Source: Ophiocordyceps camponoti-saundersi (nom. inval.)
Taxonomy: Eukaryota; Ascomycota; Sordariomycetes; Hypocreales; Ophiocordycipitaceae
Direction: 5' to 3'
Assembly (NCBI GenBank): GCA_003339415.1
Contig: PDHQ01000035.1
Span: 6,249-70,248, forward strand
DNA length: 64,000 bases
Positions 10,110 through 21,328 of the stretch are shown here, one piece after another; the first letter of the stretch is position 1, and each line of letters opens with the position of its first letter. The notes below the pieces were generated by a model. It did not search any database. It saw only the letters and a program-made list of their open reading frames with translations, and was not told where the DNA came from. The translations under genes were made by a program, and so were the position numbers.

Positions 10110-12918
10110 ATGGCTACCTCGAGGGTATTCGTCAAGGGTCTCCCACCAAACATCACCGAAGCCGAGTTCCGGAAGCATTTTTCCGGCAAAAATGGCCACA
10201 TCACCGACGTCAAACTCATCCCTCGCCGTCGCATTGGCTATCTCGGCTTCAAGAGCCCCGAGGAAGCCTCACAGGCCGTCAAGTACTTCAACAGATCCTT
10301 CATCCGACTGTCGAGGATTTGTGTCGAGCCCGCAAAGCCAGTATGTGCCCGTACGAACGCACAAACACGCACACTCACACAACTTGTTTACGCCTCCACT
10401 GCAATTTGCTGATGGAATGTTAGATCTCAGACCCAACTCTCGGCAAACGTCATGATTCTATTCCAAGTGCTGCTCAGCCGACAATCAGCGGGGGCTCGAA
10501 CCCCAAGAAGAGAAAGCGTCGCGAAGAGCCGGTTCGAACAGATCCAAAGCTACGCGAGTTCCTCCGCGTCATGAAGTCTGGGGAGCAAGGGGTGGCTGCA
10601 GATGAATCAGAATCAGAGCACGAGACCATGGACCCGGCTGCGACGCAGGATGCCAGTGATGACGAATATGAGCAGATGCCTTCAAAGTCGCAGAGGCTCT
10701 GTATGGCGCCACCGAGGGACGACGTTGATGACGCGAACCACACCGCCGAGAAAACAGTCGACCACCCCGAGAAAATTGTCGTCGAGCCCGTTGTTCCAGC
10801 AACAGATGACAGCAAGGCCCCGAAAACCGACGAGGATTGGCTGCGTTCGCGGACCAGCAGGCTTCTGGATCTCGTCGAACCAGAGGACCTCGCTGTCGGC
10901 TCGGCGCCAAGGCCTGGTGATGGAGCCGCAACGCGAGACATGGACGCACAGCAAGACACGCTCCATTCCTCGGACAAGGTGGCGCATGATACGACTGTCG
11001 AGCCACGGGAAATTGCCAACGGCGACCCGGTGGAGGCGATATCGAAGACGTCTCGGCTCTTCGTTCGCAACCTGCCCTACGACGCCACGGAAGACGACAT
11101 CCGCGACGCCTTTGACAAGTTCGGCGCTTTGCAAGAGGTACGTCATTCGTCTCACCCCTACGTGCGTACATACATACACACCCACACACCCAATCAATCC
11201 ACCTACCTACCTGGCACCGTGATGAAACCCGAGATAGGGACAGCTTATGCCATTGGCATATGATGCGAATCCGGGCGAGTATTTTAGTAGATGCCTCGAT
11301 TTTCTGACGTGCCCCTTTAAACTCGAGTGTGCGTGACACGACTTCGAGAGACTTGAGACAGCCAGCCACGGGTCTCGGAGAGCGGCAAGGCTAACGTCGA
11401 CGACGCCAGGTACACTTGCCCACCAACGCAATGGGATCCAGCAAGGGGTTCGCACTCGTTTTATTTACAGACGCCTCGGACGCGGTCAAGGCATTCCAGG
11501 CATTGGATGGGGCGACTTTCCAGGGGCGTATAATACACATCATTCCAGCCGAGGCCAAGAAACAGGCGGGACCAGACGAGTTTGGCATCTCCACGCTGTC
11601 ACTGCGGAAACAAAATCTAATCCGCAAGAGGGCGGAGGCACCTTCGACAACCTTTAGCTGGAATTCACTGTACATGAGCCAGGACGCCGTTAACTCGGCC
11701 GTGGCACAACGGCTGGGTGTTTCAAAGTCGGAACTGCTCGACCCTACGTCGGCGGAGGCGGCCGTCAGGCAGGCCATCGCGGAGACGACGGTGATTCAGG
11801 AGACCAAGTCGTATTTCGCCGCCAATGGCGTGGACTTGGAGGCCTTCAAGTCGCAGAAACGGGGCGACACGGTCATCCTTGTAAAGAACTTTCCGCACGG
11901 CACGAGCCTGGAGGAGCTGCGGCGGCTCTTTGAAGAGTTTGGCCCCGTTCTCAGGGTGCTGATGCCGCCAAGCGGGACAATCGCTATTGTGCAGTTTGCG
12001 CAGGCGAGCCACGCAAAGGCAGCCTTTGGGAAGCTCGCCTACCGACGGATCCGGGATAGCGTGCTATTCCTCGAGAGGGCCCCCAGGGACGTGCTCAAAG
12101 AGCCCACAGCCGACGTCGATCGGCCGGGCGTGGCAGGCAGCAGCCCAAGGGTTGCAGGGGTCCAGAAGCTAAGCGTCGACGAGCTGCTGTCAGGCGGCAC
12201 GGCGGCGGAGCCAGCGGAAACGACGTCGCTGTTTATCCGCAATTTAAACTTCGCCACGAGCACTGGCAGGCTGGCGGAAGCTTTCAAACCGCTCGACGGA
12301 TTTGTCTCAGCCCGTGTCAAGACCAAGGCGGACCCTAAGAAACCCGGACAGACGCTGAGCATGGGCTTCGGCTTCGTCGAGTTCCGCAGTAAGGCGCAGG
12401 CGCAGGCAGCCATCGAAGCCCTCGACGGCTTCGTGCTGGACGGCCACGCGCTGGTCATCAGGGCATCACACAGGGGTCTTGATGCGGCCGAGGAGAGACG
12501 GCGGGAGGATCGCGCACGGAAGGCTGCGACCCTTCGAACCAAGATCGTCATTAAGAACCTACCCTTCCAAGCCACAAAGAAGGACGTGCGGGCGCTGTTC
12601 GGCACGTACGGCCAGCTACGATCTGTCCGCGTTCCAAAGAAGGCGGACCATACTACAAGGGGATTTGCCTTTGCCGACTTTGTGACGTCTAGAGAGGCGG
12701 AGAGCGCACTAAAGGCGCTGAGGGACACGCACCTACTGGGGCGGCGTCTGGTGCTGGAGTACGCCGACGCGGAAGCTGTGGACGCCGAAGAGGAGATTGA
12801 AAAGATGCAGCGCAAGGTAGGGGGTCAGGTCAATAAAGTAGCCCTTGAGCAACTTACTGCCGGAGGGAGGAGAAGGAAGGTCAATATTGGCAACGACGGG
12901 GAGGAAGCGGAGGAGTAA
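10110..12918 (+). CDS. MRD1: MRD1-type multiple RNA-binding domain protein (rRNA processing)
   Basis: Three exons (10110-10340, 10424-11137, 11410-12918) give 817 residues, and every junction keeps frame with GT..AG signals. Five RRMs are visible in the order known for MRD1: SRVFVKGLP near the N-terminus, then an acidic, Lys/Arg-punctuated linker, SRLFVRNLPYDAT, ILVKNFPHG, SLFIRNLNFAT and KIVIKNLPFQAT, each followed by a plausible RNP1 (for example KGFALVLF, GFGFVEF, RGFAFADF). In yeast Mrd1 binds pre-rRNA and U3 snoRNA and is needed for early A0-A2 cleavage leading to 18S rRNA, so nucleolar location is inferred. Length is close to the usual fungal 800-900. The third RRM has a weak RNP1 (TIAIVQF), which is typical of divergent RRMs in this family. 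Confidence 0.95.
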
Positions 12919-13268
12919 GCGAAGTGGGCAAGCCGGCAGCAGGGCAACCAGAAGAGAGAGAGAGAGGAAGAGGAAGAGATAAAAAGAGAGACTATTTGGT
13001 CAGCAAGGCTGAAGAAAACGAGTTTATTTGCCGGCGGAGTGGAAATGGTTGCTCTCCCTTGGGAAAAGGGGGGTGTGGAGAGGGTTGAAGATTTCGAGAT
13101 GGAGGGAAGCCGAGGGGAGACAAACAGGCTTGACGCGTAAGTGGATGAAAGCGACCAAAAGAAGTGATTGATGGGTTGACGGGGACGTGACAGGTGACAA
13201 CGACACACACAACGACACCGGCCAGCATCAGAAGCCAGAGGGAAAAAAAAAAGGGGGGGGGGGGGAGG

Positions 13269-13278
13269 NNNNNNNNNN
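13269..13278. other. Assembly gap (10 N) in a poly-G region
   Basis: Ten undetermined bases flanked by long G runs. The true length of this locus is probably unknown. Confidence 0.97.
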
Positions 13279-13343
13279 GGGTTGTGGAGGCGAAAGAGAG
13301 CACAGAGAGGCTGAGGGGGGGGGAGAGAAGGGGGGGGGGGGGG

Positions 13344-13375
<32 letters not shown>

Positions 13376-13861
13376 TCACGGCGACAGAGGGCGAGCACAC
13401 AAACACACACACACACACTCACACACACAACTCTGTATGTACACGACACGACACGCACAACAAGACGAACGACGAAGATCGAGGCCAACGCGGGCTAAAG
13501 AAGTCTTGTCTGATGTCAATCTCTCCGCATACCCGAACTGGTCCAAAGTCTGCCGGGAGAGGAGGGGGGGTGTGTGTGGATGTTGGTGACGAGACCCGCT
13601 CCGCAAAACCCTCCCTTGCATACTAACGCCCTCGCTGCAGACTTTCTATCTATCTCCATGTGCCCGTTCGATACGGGCAAGACATTGCTGTCGATGATGC
13701 CCCGCCGTCCCGGGCGTAGTAGAGGCTTGCCTTACTGACACGCCCTTCTCACCACCCCCCTCCTCCAAACCCAATGGCCAACCCCCCCCCTCTAAACGCA
13801 CGCTGGCAGACCCTACCCTCGGTTGGGATGGCGGCCGATGGATCTTGATCGTTTAGGTTGT

Positions 13862-14120
13862 CGAGGGGCGACGACGAGTGAACCCTGCCGAACCAGCCCT
13901 TTGTCAATACGATATGCCCCCGGGTTATTGGGCCACTTCGTTCCAGTCGAAATCCTTGCCTCCTTCAAAGCATACATCTATCCCACCATTCCACATTCCC
14001 AAATTCCTTTCAGCATTTCTTATCCTCTTCATCCTACTCTCTCCTCTGATACTTGGCGGTCCGTGAGAGGCATTCGCTTTGCCCGAGCTTGTTCTCGTGA
14101 GGCTCCTCCGCTGGCATTCC
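13862..14120 (+). promoter_or_regulatory. Candidate BrlA and AbaA response elements upstream of abaA
   Basis: CGAGGGG at 13862-13868 matches the BrlA element (MRAGGGR). CATTCC at 13987-13992, 13994-13999 and 14115-14120 match the AbaA element (CATTCY). These sites are within 270 bp of the abaA start. In Aspergillus nidulans abaA is activated by BrlA and by its own product. The motifs are short, so this is an inference from position and clustering. Confidence 0.4.
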
Positions 14121-14130
14121 ACGTTCCACC

Positions 14131-16903
14131 ATGTCGTCTTCGCTCTACCAGTCGAGGCCGGCCACAGGCGCCGTTGTGTCGTCGCCGTCCGAATATGCGG
14201 ATGCCCGCCGGGGCGGGAGCATCCAGGTCCCCCCGGGAAGGTTGCCGCTTCGGGAGTCGACGGGCAACGCGCAATCTCACAACTTCAATGGAATAGTGTC
14301 ATGCTATCAGAGCCCGGTGGCGCTCTCGCCGTCGATGCAGGCCAACATTCCGGCCCCTATGGTGCCGTCCCAGTCATTCGACTGCCTGTACCGAGTGCCG
14401 ACTCCTCGTCAGCAGCCTCGTTATCATCGTCGACCGAGGAGCGCCATCAACCCACTGTACTTTTGGCCGGCATTTCGTCAGTACCGCAACCGCCAGGCCC
14501 ACAAGGACACGCAGAAGGACAAGGGCGGCGTCTGGCGTCGACCGGAGCTGGAAGATGCCTTTGTCGACTGTATGTATTCACCTCACCACTCACTTTGCAC
14601 TCACCACACCTACCCAACCAAACAACATGGCCGCTGACAGAGGATCAAAACCACAGCCGTGCTTCTCATGCCGCACATGGGCCGGCGCAAGTTCTCCATG
14701 GGCGGTAAACTTCATGGGCGGAACATGCTCATCAGCGAGTACATCTTCGTCATCTGTGTTGCCATTCTCGGCAGTAAGGAGATTTTCCGCATCGACAACA
14801 GCAATGAGAGCATCGAGCAGATGGGACGCAAGCAGGTGTCGAGCCACATGCAAGTAGTGAAGAAGTTTTTCGAGGACTTGCGATGCTGTGAGTGACTGCC
14901 GCCACCGCCCCCTTTTTTCTCTCATTTCCCTCCCCTTCCCCTGAGCTCCTCCGTGCTAACTGTCATGGCTAGTCCACTTTCTCTTCCCCTCAGAGGAGAA
15001 AAAGGAGCCGGGTTCTACAAACTCGGATGACTACTATGATGAAGAGGAACAGGAGTCGTTCAAGTCCAACCCGGTACTGACGGCGTTGGCCGAGGGCCGA
15101 GTGCCGGACGTCAAGCCCAACTATGAGTACTTTTCGCAGCTGTTGGCTCTGCAGTCTGCCATTTGCGTCCGGCCTAAGACGTGCGAGATCTTCGTGTCGT
15201 CGTCGGACATTAAGATGCGGGACGAGGTGGCGTACGACGCACATGACGCGCCGCTAGACCAGGCGTCGTTTCCTCACCTCAACAAGTACAACAACTGTGA
15301 TGACAGCCCCAACGTGCTGGGAAAGGACGTGCTGCTCCACGAGTACACGCGCTCGCTAGACCGGACGACGTCGGCCTGCGTCAAGGCGACTACCCGGCGG
15401 TGGCAGAAGGACTCACCGGCCATGTACGAGACGCTGGAGCTGCCGGCGCACGACGAGGAGTGCCTCCTGCTGGAGATGTGCGCGACGATTGAGCTTCACG
15501 AGCACGCCAAGTTCCCGCCGGGGTCGGAGCTCACGGGCTTCGTCGAGGTGGCCATCACACATCCGGCTCTCCAGCATCACCGGTGGAAGTGCGTGACGCG
15601 CCTGACGCGGCCGGCCGAACTTGGCAGCGACGAGGGCAAGACGGGCGTCTACACCAACGACAGCGGGATCCACCGCCGCGGCTGCAGCGATGCCAAGAGT
15701 GACTGCGACTGTCATACCCGGCCGCGGGCGGACATTCACGTCCCCTTTCCGGCCGTGGAGTGGGCGAGCATGCTCAGCATGGCGGTGCAGTATCCGGACG
15801 TGGAGCATCAGCGGGTGCGCGAGAAGCGGCGCCGCAACGCGGACGGCGACAAGAAGGACCTCGAGAGAGCCGGCAGCAAGCGGAAGCGATCCGAGGACGA
15901 GGGCGACGCCGCTACCTGGTCGCGGCGCGAGCCGACAGGCAGCGACCTGATCTGCCGGGTGGCCATGTATCAGGAGCTGTGGTCGTGCGCCCCGGACTCG
16001 ACGCAGTGGACGCGCCAGGCCATCGTGTTTTGGCGATTCAACACGACCAACCAGTGGCACAAGTACAACCCGGTGTTTAAGCCGGCGGGCACGACGTGGC
16101 GATGGCTCACCATCAACGACCCCATGTCCCGCTATCACCAGCAGAAGGCGCTGGTCTACCCCACGGCGGGCGTGTCGCGGGATGCCGTCATGTCGCCGAC
16201 GCCGACCATCAACCAGCACCTGACGGCAGCCATGAACGAGACGTTTAGCTCGGCGTGGGAGGGCGGGCCGGTGCCACCGTTGCAGACGCCGGCGAACAGT
16301 CTGAGCCTGTTCGAGTCCTTTCCCAGCGGACTGGCGACGCCGCCGCCGACGGCCGGGTACTCGACGGGGAGCAGTTTCGACGCCGCCATGAACTCGGGAT
16401 TCTTGCCAGCACCCGGGACGGCGGCAGCGGGGCCGACGGTGACGGGGCCGGCGACGACGACGGGCGGAGGGAGCGGCAGCGGCAGCGAAAGCGGCAACGG
16501 ACGACACTCGTACTACGACGGACCGGCAGCGCCGACGGCGTTTGGCGACATGAAGCCTATCAACACGGCGGTGGGCCCTTACATGAGCGACATGCCGAAT
16601 CAGCTCGTCTACGACAGCTCGCCGTGCGATACGGCTTCCAGCATGCAGGGATGGGACATGGCGACGGCTGCCTCGCTCGACACGTGGGCGGGATCGGCGC
16701 CGACGAGCGCGGGTACGGACTGGGGTCAGCCGCCCAAGATTGAGGCGGCGGGCGAGCACCCGGGCATGTGGGCGCCTCAGCAGTGGCCGCTGTCGGCGGG
16801 AGCGGCGCCGCCTTCTCACGAGAGGGGTGGGGCGAGCCCTCGGCCGATGAAGAGGCGGAGAGAGACTATCGACAGCCATGTGCCGGTCACGGCTGGATGG
16901 TAG
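14131..16903 (+). CDS. abaA: AbaA-type TEA/ATTS transcription factor, conidiation regulator
   Basis: Three exons (14131-14569, 14657-14887, 14973-16903) encode 866 residues. The first intron is fixed by the TEA motif: joining 14569 to the AG at 14655-14656 gives EDAFVDSVLLMPHMGRRKF, while nearer AGs break the frame or create a stop. The second joins into the conserved FHFLFP segment. The TEA/ATTS DNA-binding domain spans about residues 126-225, ending in GRKQVSSHMQVVKKFF. A long conserved AbaA middle region follows, then a Ser/Gly/Pro/Thr-rich tail with basic KRKR and KRRR clusters that may act as nuclear signals. AbaA binds CATTCY and drives phialide differentiation and conidium formation in filamentous ascomycetes. 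Length is similar to other AbaA proteins (about 800-900). The tail is low-complexity and less certain. Confidence 0.95.
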
Positions 16904-18863
16904 CGAGAGCCGTCGTTGTACAAGGGAGGAGGAGGAGGAGTAGGGGGGGGCGGGATCTTTATTACTATTACTATTATTATTATCATCACTTTTTTTTTTC
17001 TTATATTTCTCTTTTTCCATAGGATTTGGGGGAGGGGCCAGGGGAGAAGGAGGGGATTTTGGGCGTTTGAAGTGTGTTCTGTGTGTGTGCGTTTGTGTGT
17101 TGCGTGTTGTCTGCTTTTAACCCCCTTTCTGTGTTCTTTTCTCTTTTTCCCTTGGTTTTTCTCTTGGGGGTTTTTTCTGGGAGGGAAATCTTATACGAGG
17201 ATTTTTTTTTCTCTTGGGGAGGAAATCTCTCTACCCATTTGTATGGCCGGGAACGGAAGAAAGCAAGCTGTTTATCTATCTCACTCTCTCCCCTTTTCCC
17301 CCCCAAGATACTATATGTACGTCTTTCTAGGTTTTTATGAGTAATATCACGCTCTTAGACGGATGGGGGATGAAGATGAAGATGATATGATATGATATCC
17401 GCTGTGTATGTATGCTGAGGTGAAGGGTGAAAAGAAAGAAAGAAAGGAGTGCGGTCGAATCTTGGGTGGGATGCCAAGACGCGTAAAAGTGAGATGACAG
17501 GGAAGCCAAGATGGCGGCGGCGACGTGAGGGTGTGATGGGGAAGAACTACTGCATATGCCAAGCTGGTGGGTTTTGGTGGGTGTGGGATGGGAAGATGGG
17601 AATAAAGGAGGAGGAGAAGAAGAAGAAGTCGAGTGTGTCTCGGGCCGATCTGGTAGAGGGATAGAGACACGCCCCTTCGTGTCCACTATTCACCCCTACC
17701 TACACACCATCTCCCTCCTCCCCCCTCTCTCTCTCCTCTCTCCTCTCCCCATACTTGCTAAATGCGGCGAAAAAAAAAATGGAGGATCGACAAACGGGTC
17801 TAAAAGCGATGAAAAAAAATTGATAATAGAGAAAGATATTATAGATAAGAGAGAAAAAAAATGGGGAAGAGAAAAGAAGGGGTAAGGAAGGGGAATTCAA
17901 TAGAAAGAAAATGGTAAAGTACAATACGGGAACTCTTCTCCATGCTATAAGCTTAGTACCTTGATGTGTGTACATACAACACATATTGTGTGCTTTACGG
18001 GGGAGGGGGGAAAGGGAGGTCAAGGTTAGAGGCTATAGATTGCGTATTGGGAATATAAAGGGGGGGGGGAAGAAGGTAAAAAAGACGGTATGGGGTTTCA
18101 GGGAGAAGGGAGAGAGAAGAGAAGAGAAAGAGAAAGAGGAGAGAAAGGATGGGGCGAAAGTGAAACGAGCACGCGATTGAAAGGAAGGAAGGAAGGAAGA
18201 AGAAGTTTATTGAAAGGTTTTTGTTTTTTTTTTCTTTTGTTCTCTTTTAAGGGGGTGATTTTTTATATCATTCTCTTCGTTTTAATTGTGTGATTCGATC
18301 TATTGTTCCATCCCTTGATATGACGTCGTTGAAGAGAGTGTGTATGTACATACGGAGTGTGTACGGATTACACACCTCTGTATGTAAATGGGCAGGTAGA
18401 GACAAGGCTGGTTAGGAAGGTAGGTGAGAGAAGGGGGAAAAAAAAAAGGTGAGACGAACTTGTAGCCGCACAGTCCCCGCACTTTGGGTTCGCATGGTTG
18501 TGCGGAGATGGGTGAGGTGAGGTGAGGTGAGGTGTAGTAAGCTCTGTATTGTATTGTGTGGATGGAGGTGGAAGCTGTTTGTCGCATCATCGCGTGCTTG
18601 TGGCGGATTGGCCGAGCGGGGTGAGGGGGGGAGAAGATTGGGTTGAGTTGCAGTTGAGGAGATGGCGAGTATGTATGGAACTGCTAGCTATGTACGATGA
18701 AAAAAAAAAAGGTCGATAAAAGATGATGGGATATAGGAGTCTCGGATTAGATTTTTTTTTTTTTAAGTTGGGTTGTTGTAGATGGATGGATGGATGGGAA
18801 GATGGATGGGTAGATGGGTGGATGGATAGCATCATTGGATGTAACAGTTGCACCGCGACTCCA

Positions 18864-18912
<49 letters not shown>

Positions 18913-19970
18913 CTCTCTATTCTCTACCTACCACTACCCATCTCTTACCTGTTGGATAGAGGTGAATACATACATGCATACATGTGTGTATATACAAATG
19001 ATGATCGGACATGCCGGAGCGAGTTTGCTCCAAACCAAGGTCTCGACGTGATACGACCTTTCCTTTCCTTTCCTCTCCTTTCCTCTCCTCTCTCGTGTTT
19101 ATTTTTTTTTCCCTCCCAGCCATATCCCACTCTTACATCCTACCCATCCCATCTACGGATACACACACACCTAAACTTACAGAGAAGGGGAGAGAAAAAA
19201 AAAAAGGCTATCATCTTGATGTTACATCGTCCACAGTTTTAAAAACGCGGTCCATGCTGAACCAACAGCTAGATAGAGAAAAAAAAAATCGCGTGGCTTT
19301 TTCTCTTACCCGTATTTTTTTTTTTAGACTTTGGAGGAATAAATGTACGTGCAGGGAGAGGAGATGCTTGTGCGTTTTGCTTGGGGCTTGGTGGCGTGTG
19401 AAACGGGTAGCGAAACAGACGATGTACATCGATATCATGGATTGGACCAAGTCTTCTTCATCTTGTATGTACATATATATGTAGTATGCAAGTATGTATG
19501 TAGATGAGAAGTTGGATCATTCGTTTGTTTTTTTATATACATACATACATATGTATGTATCATTTCGGTAGATATCCTTGGTTCGTAGCCGCCTGCACTG
19601 GCGACTTGCGACTTGCATTGCAACGGAAGAGGTTGAGGGCAGGGGGCTGGCGCTTACGGATTCGAGGCGCGGGCGCTTACCAGCCTATAGAGTGAGTGAG
19701 TTGAGTGAGTGAGTGAGAGAGAGAGGGTGAGAGAGAGAGAGAGAGATAGGCGCTTAGTCTCTGTACCTTACCATCCACCATCCACCTACCACCACTACCT
19801 CTGCTAGTCTGTACAGATTCACCACCCATGGACGACTACCTACTCCGTAGTAGACAAAGTTTAAACCCACCAACGAATAGGCAGAGTAGGTTCGATTTAG
19901 AGAGGGCTATGTATCGATGGTAAGACGATGGCTGCACCAGATTTCTCTCTTCTTTTCCCTACCTAGCTAT

Positions 19971-20004
<34 letters not shown>

Positions 20005-21328
20005 AAACACACGCCCACTTACATACATACATACATATGTACATACATACATGCTCGCTTTAGCTTAAGCGCCCAAAGGGGGTGGCTTCTTCCTCTTCCT
20101 CTTCCTCTTCCTCTTCGTTTTATTTTTATGCCTCTCTCTTTCTCTCTCTATTATGTATTTCATTTTATATCAAGCCCATTCATTGTACATACATACATAG
20201 ATTAACCACCACTCCGTGTTTCGAAACACGAACACAAACGCACAGTCGTTTCTCATCCTACCTACCTACCTACATACAACAGACATCATACAATACACAC
20301 AGGGCCTGGGCGCCTTCTTCTTCTTCTTCTTCTCCCCCTCCCCCCTTTTCCCCTTGTTTAAAAAGAAAAAGCTTGATTTTTTATTCTACCTTGTTTCTTT
20401 CTTAGGATGAAAAGCTGAAGAACGAGAACAAGAGAGGAGGGTTTTGGTGTGACGCACGTACACACATACGTTGATACAATACGGCTTGTCGTCTCGTGTG
20501 CGTGTGAGATGAAGTTGTCGACTACATTGTGAACCTCTCTCTTCTCTCTTCTCTCTTTCTTCTTCTTCTTCTTCTCTTTTAAAAAAAAACACCCTTCACC
20601 TTCTTTTTACTTCTTCTTCTTCTATTTTATTTCTTTCTATTCACTTCCTTCTTTACAACCTAAACGGGGGCGAAGTTCAGACGAGGGATCTACAGAGTCA
20701 CACTCACCCACCCTTCAACCTTGTTCATCACCTCGACAAACGCGAGAAGAGAGAGAGAGAGAGAAACACGTGCCGCGTGAACAGTCGACGCACTCAGGCA
20801 ACAAGGCATCAACAATCGATTTTTACCATCCACCTCTTTTTTTCTTCCTCTGCCTGGAATCGTTCAGCGAGGTGGAAAAGACAACAAACGGATTTCCCTA
20901 CATATCGTGAACCTTTTGACTCCCCCCTTCCCCCCCTTTCTCTCCCCATCCATCTTTTTACATATATCCTTCATCACTTCTTCCTTCACCTTATCCTTCT
21001 TTTTTTTTTTGCCCTCTTTGGTTCGATTTCGGTCTGTTTTCCTGGTGAGAACTGATCATCTCTCTCTCCTTCTCTTCTTTCACCCGTTTTTCCTACATCT
21101 TCACCGCTTCGCATCACCACCTTCATCTTCTCTTCCTCCCCTCCCTCTCTCCCCCCATCTTCACCATCCTTCTTCAAAGTCGGTGAGAGAGAGAGAGACA
21201 GACAAAGGAAATCAAGACTCATCTTCTAGCAGGCTAGAAGAGCCCCTTCTCTCATCATCTCGACCAGTTCTTTTCTTTCGACTGCTTTTTTTTTTCCCCC
21301 AGAAAAAAAAAACAAACAAACAACAAGG
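16904..21328. other. Long gene-free low-complexity region between abaA and the DUF7492 gene
   Basis: About 4.4 kb carries homopurine and homopyrimidine tracts, (CT)n repeats (18866-18910 and about 19978-20004), CTTCCT repeats (about 20087-20115) and ATACA microsatellites. No frame shows a domain. It likely contains the abaA 3' UTR, then a long pyrimidine-rich promoter and leader (20600-21328) of the downstream gene. A short tRNA-like start (GGCGGATTGGCCGAGCGG near 18603) does not continue into a foldable tRNA. Confidence 0.6.
18866..18910. repeat. (CT)n microsatellite
   Basis: Uninterrupted TC dinucleotide repeat of about 22 units in the gene-free region. Confidence 0.9.

Larger units (their letters stand above)
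12919..14130. other. MRD1 3' region, assembly gap and abaA promoter
   Basis: This holds AG-rich sequence after MRD1, a stretch of G homopolymers (about 13253-13375) interrupted by ten N (13269-13278), a CACA-rich tract, and then the presumed abaA promoter and leader. No gene is supported. The pure G/C frames crossing the gap are low-complexity artefacts. Confidence 0.7.

Noticed and set aside
13188..13488. Poly-Gly/poly-Pro frames across the N gap
   Set aside because: Translation of homopolymers and undetermined bases, not genes.
14570..14642. Alternative abaA first-intron acceptors at 14640 or 14642
   Set aside because: The 14640 acceptor creates a stop at the junction; the 14642 acceptor needs a weak GTATTC donor. 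The acceptor at 14656 gives the conserved TEA sequence with the GTATGT donor.
15413..17020. 535-residue minus-strand open frame across abaA
   Set aside because: Arg/His-rich antisense shadow of the GC-rich abaA exon 3, with no domain.
18603..18640. tRNA-like start GGCGGATTGGCCGAGCGG
   Set aside because: No anticodon arm, T-arm or matching acceptor 3' half follows; probably chance or a degraded fragment.
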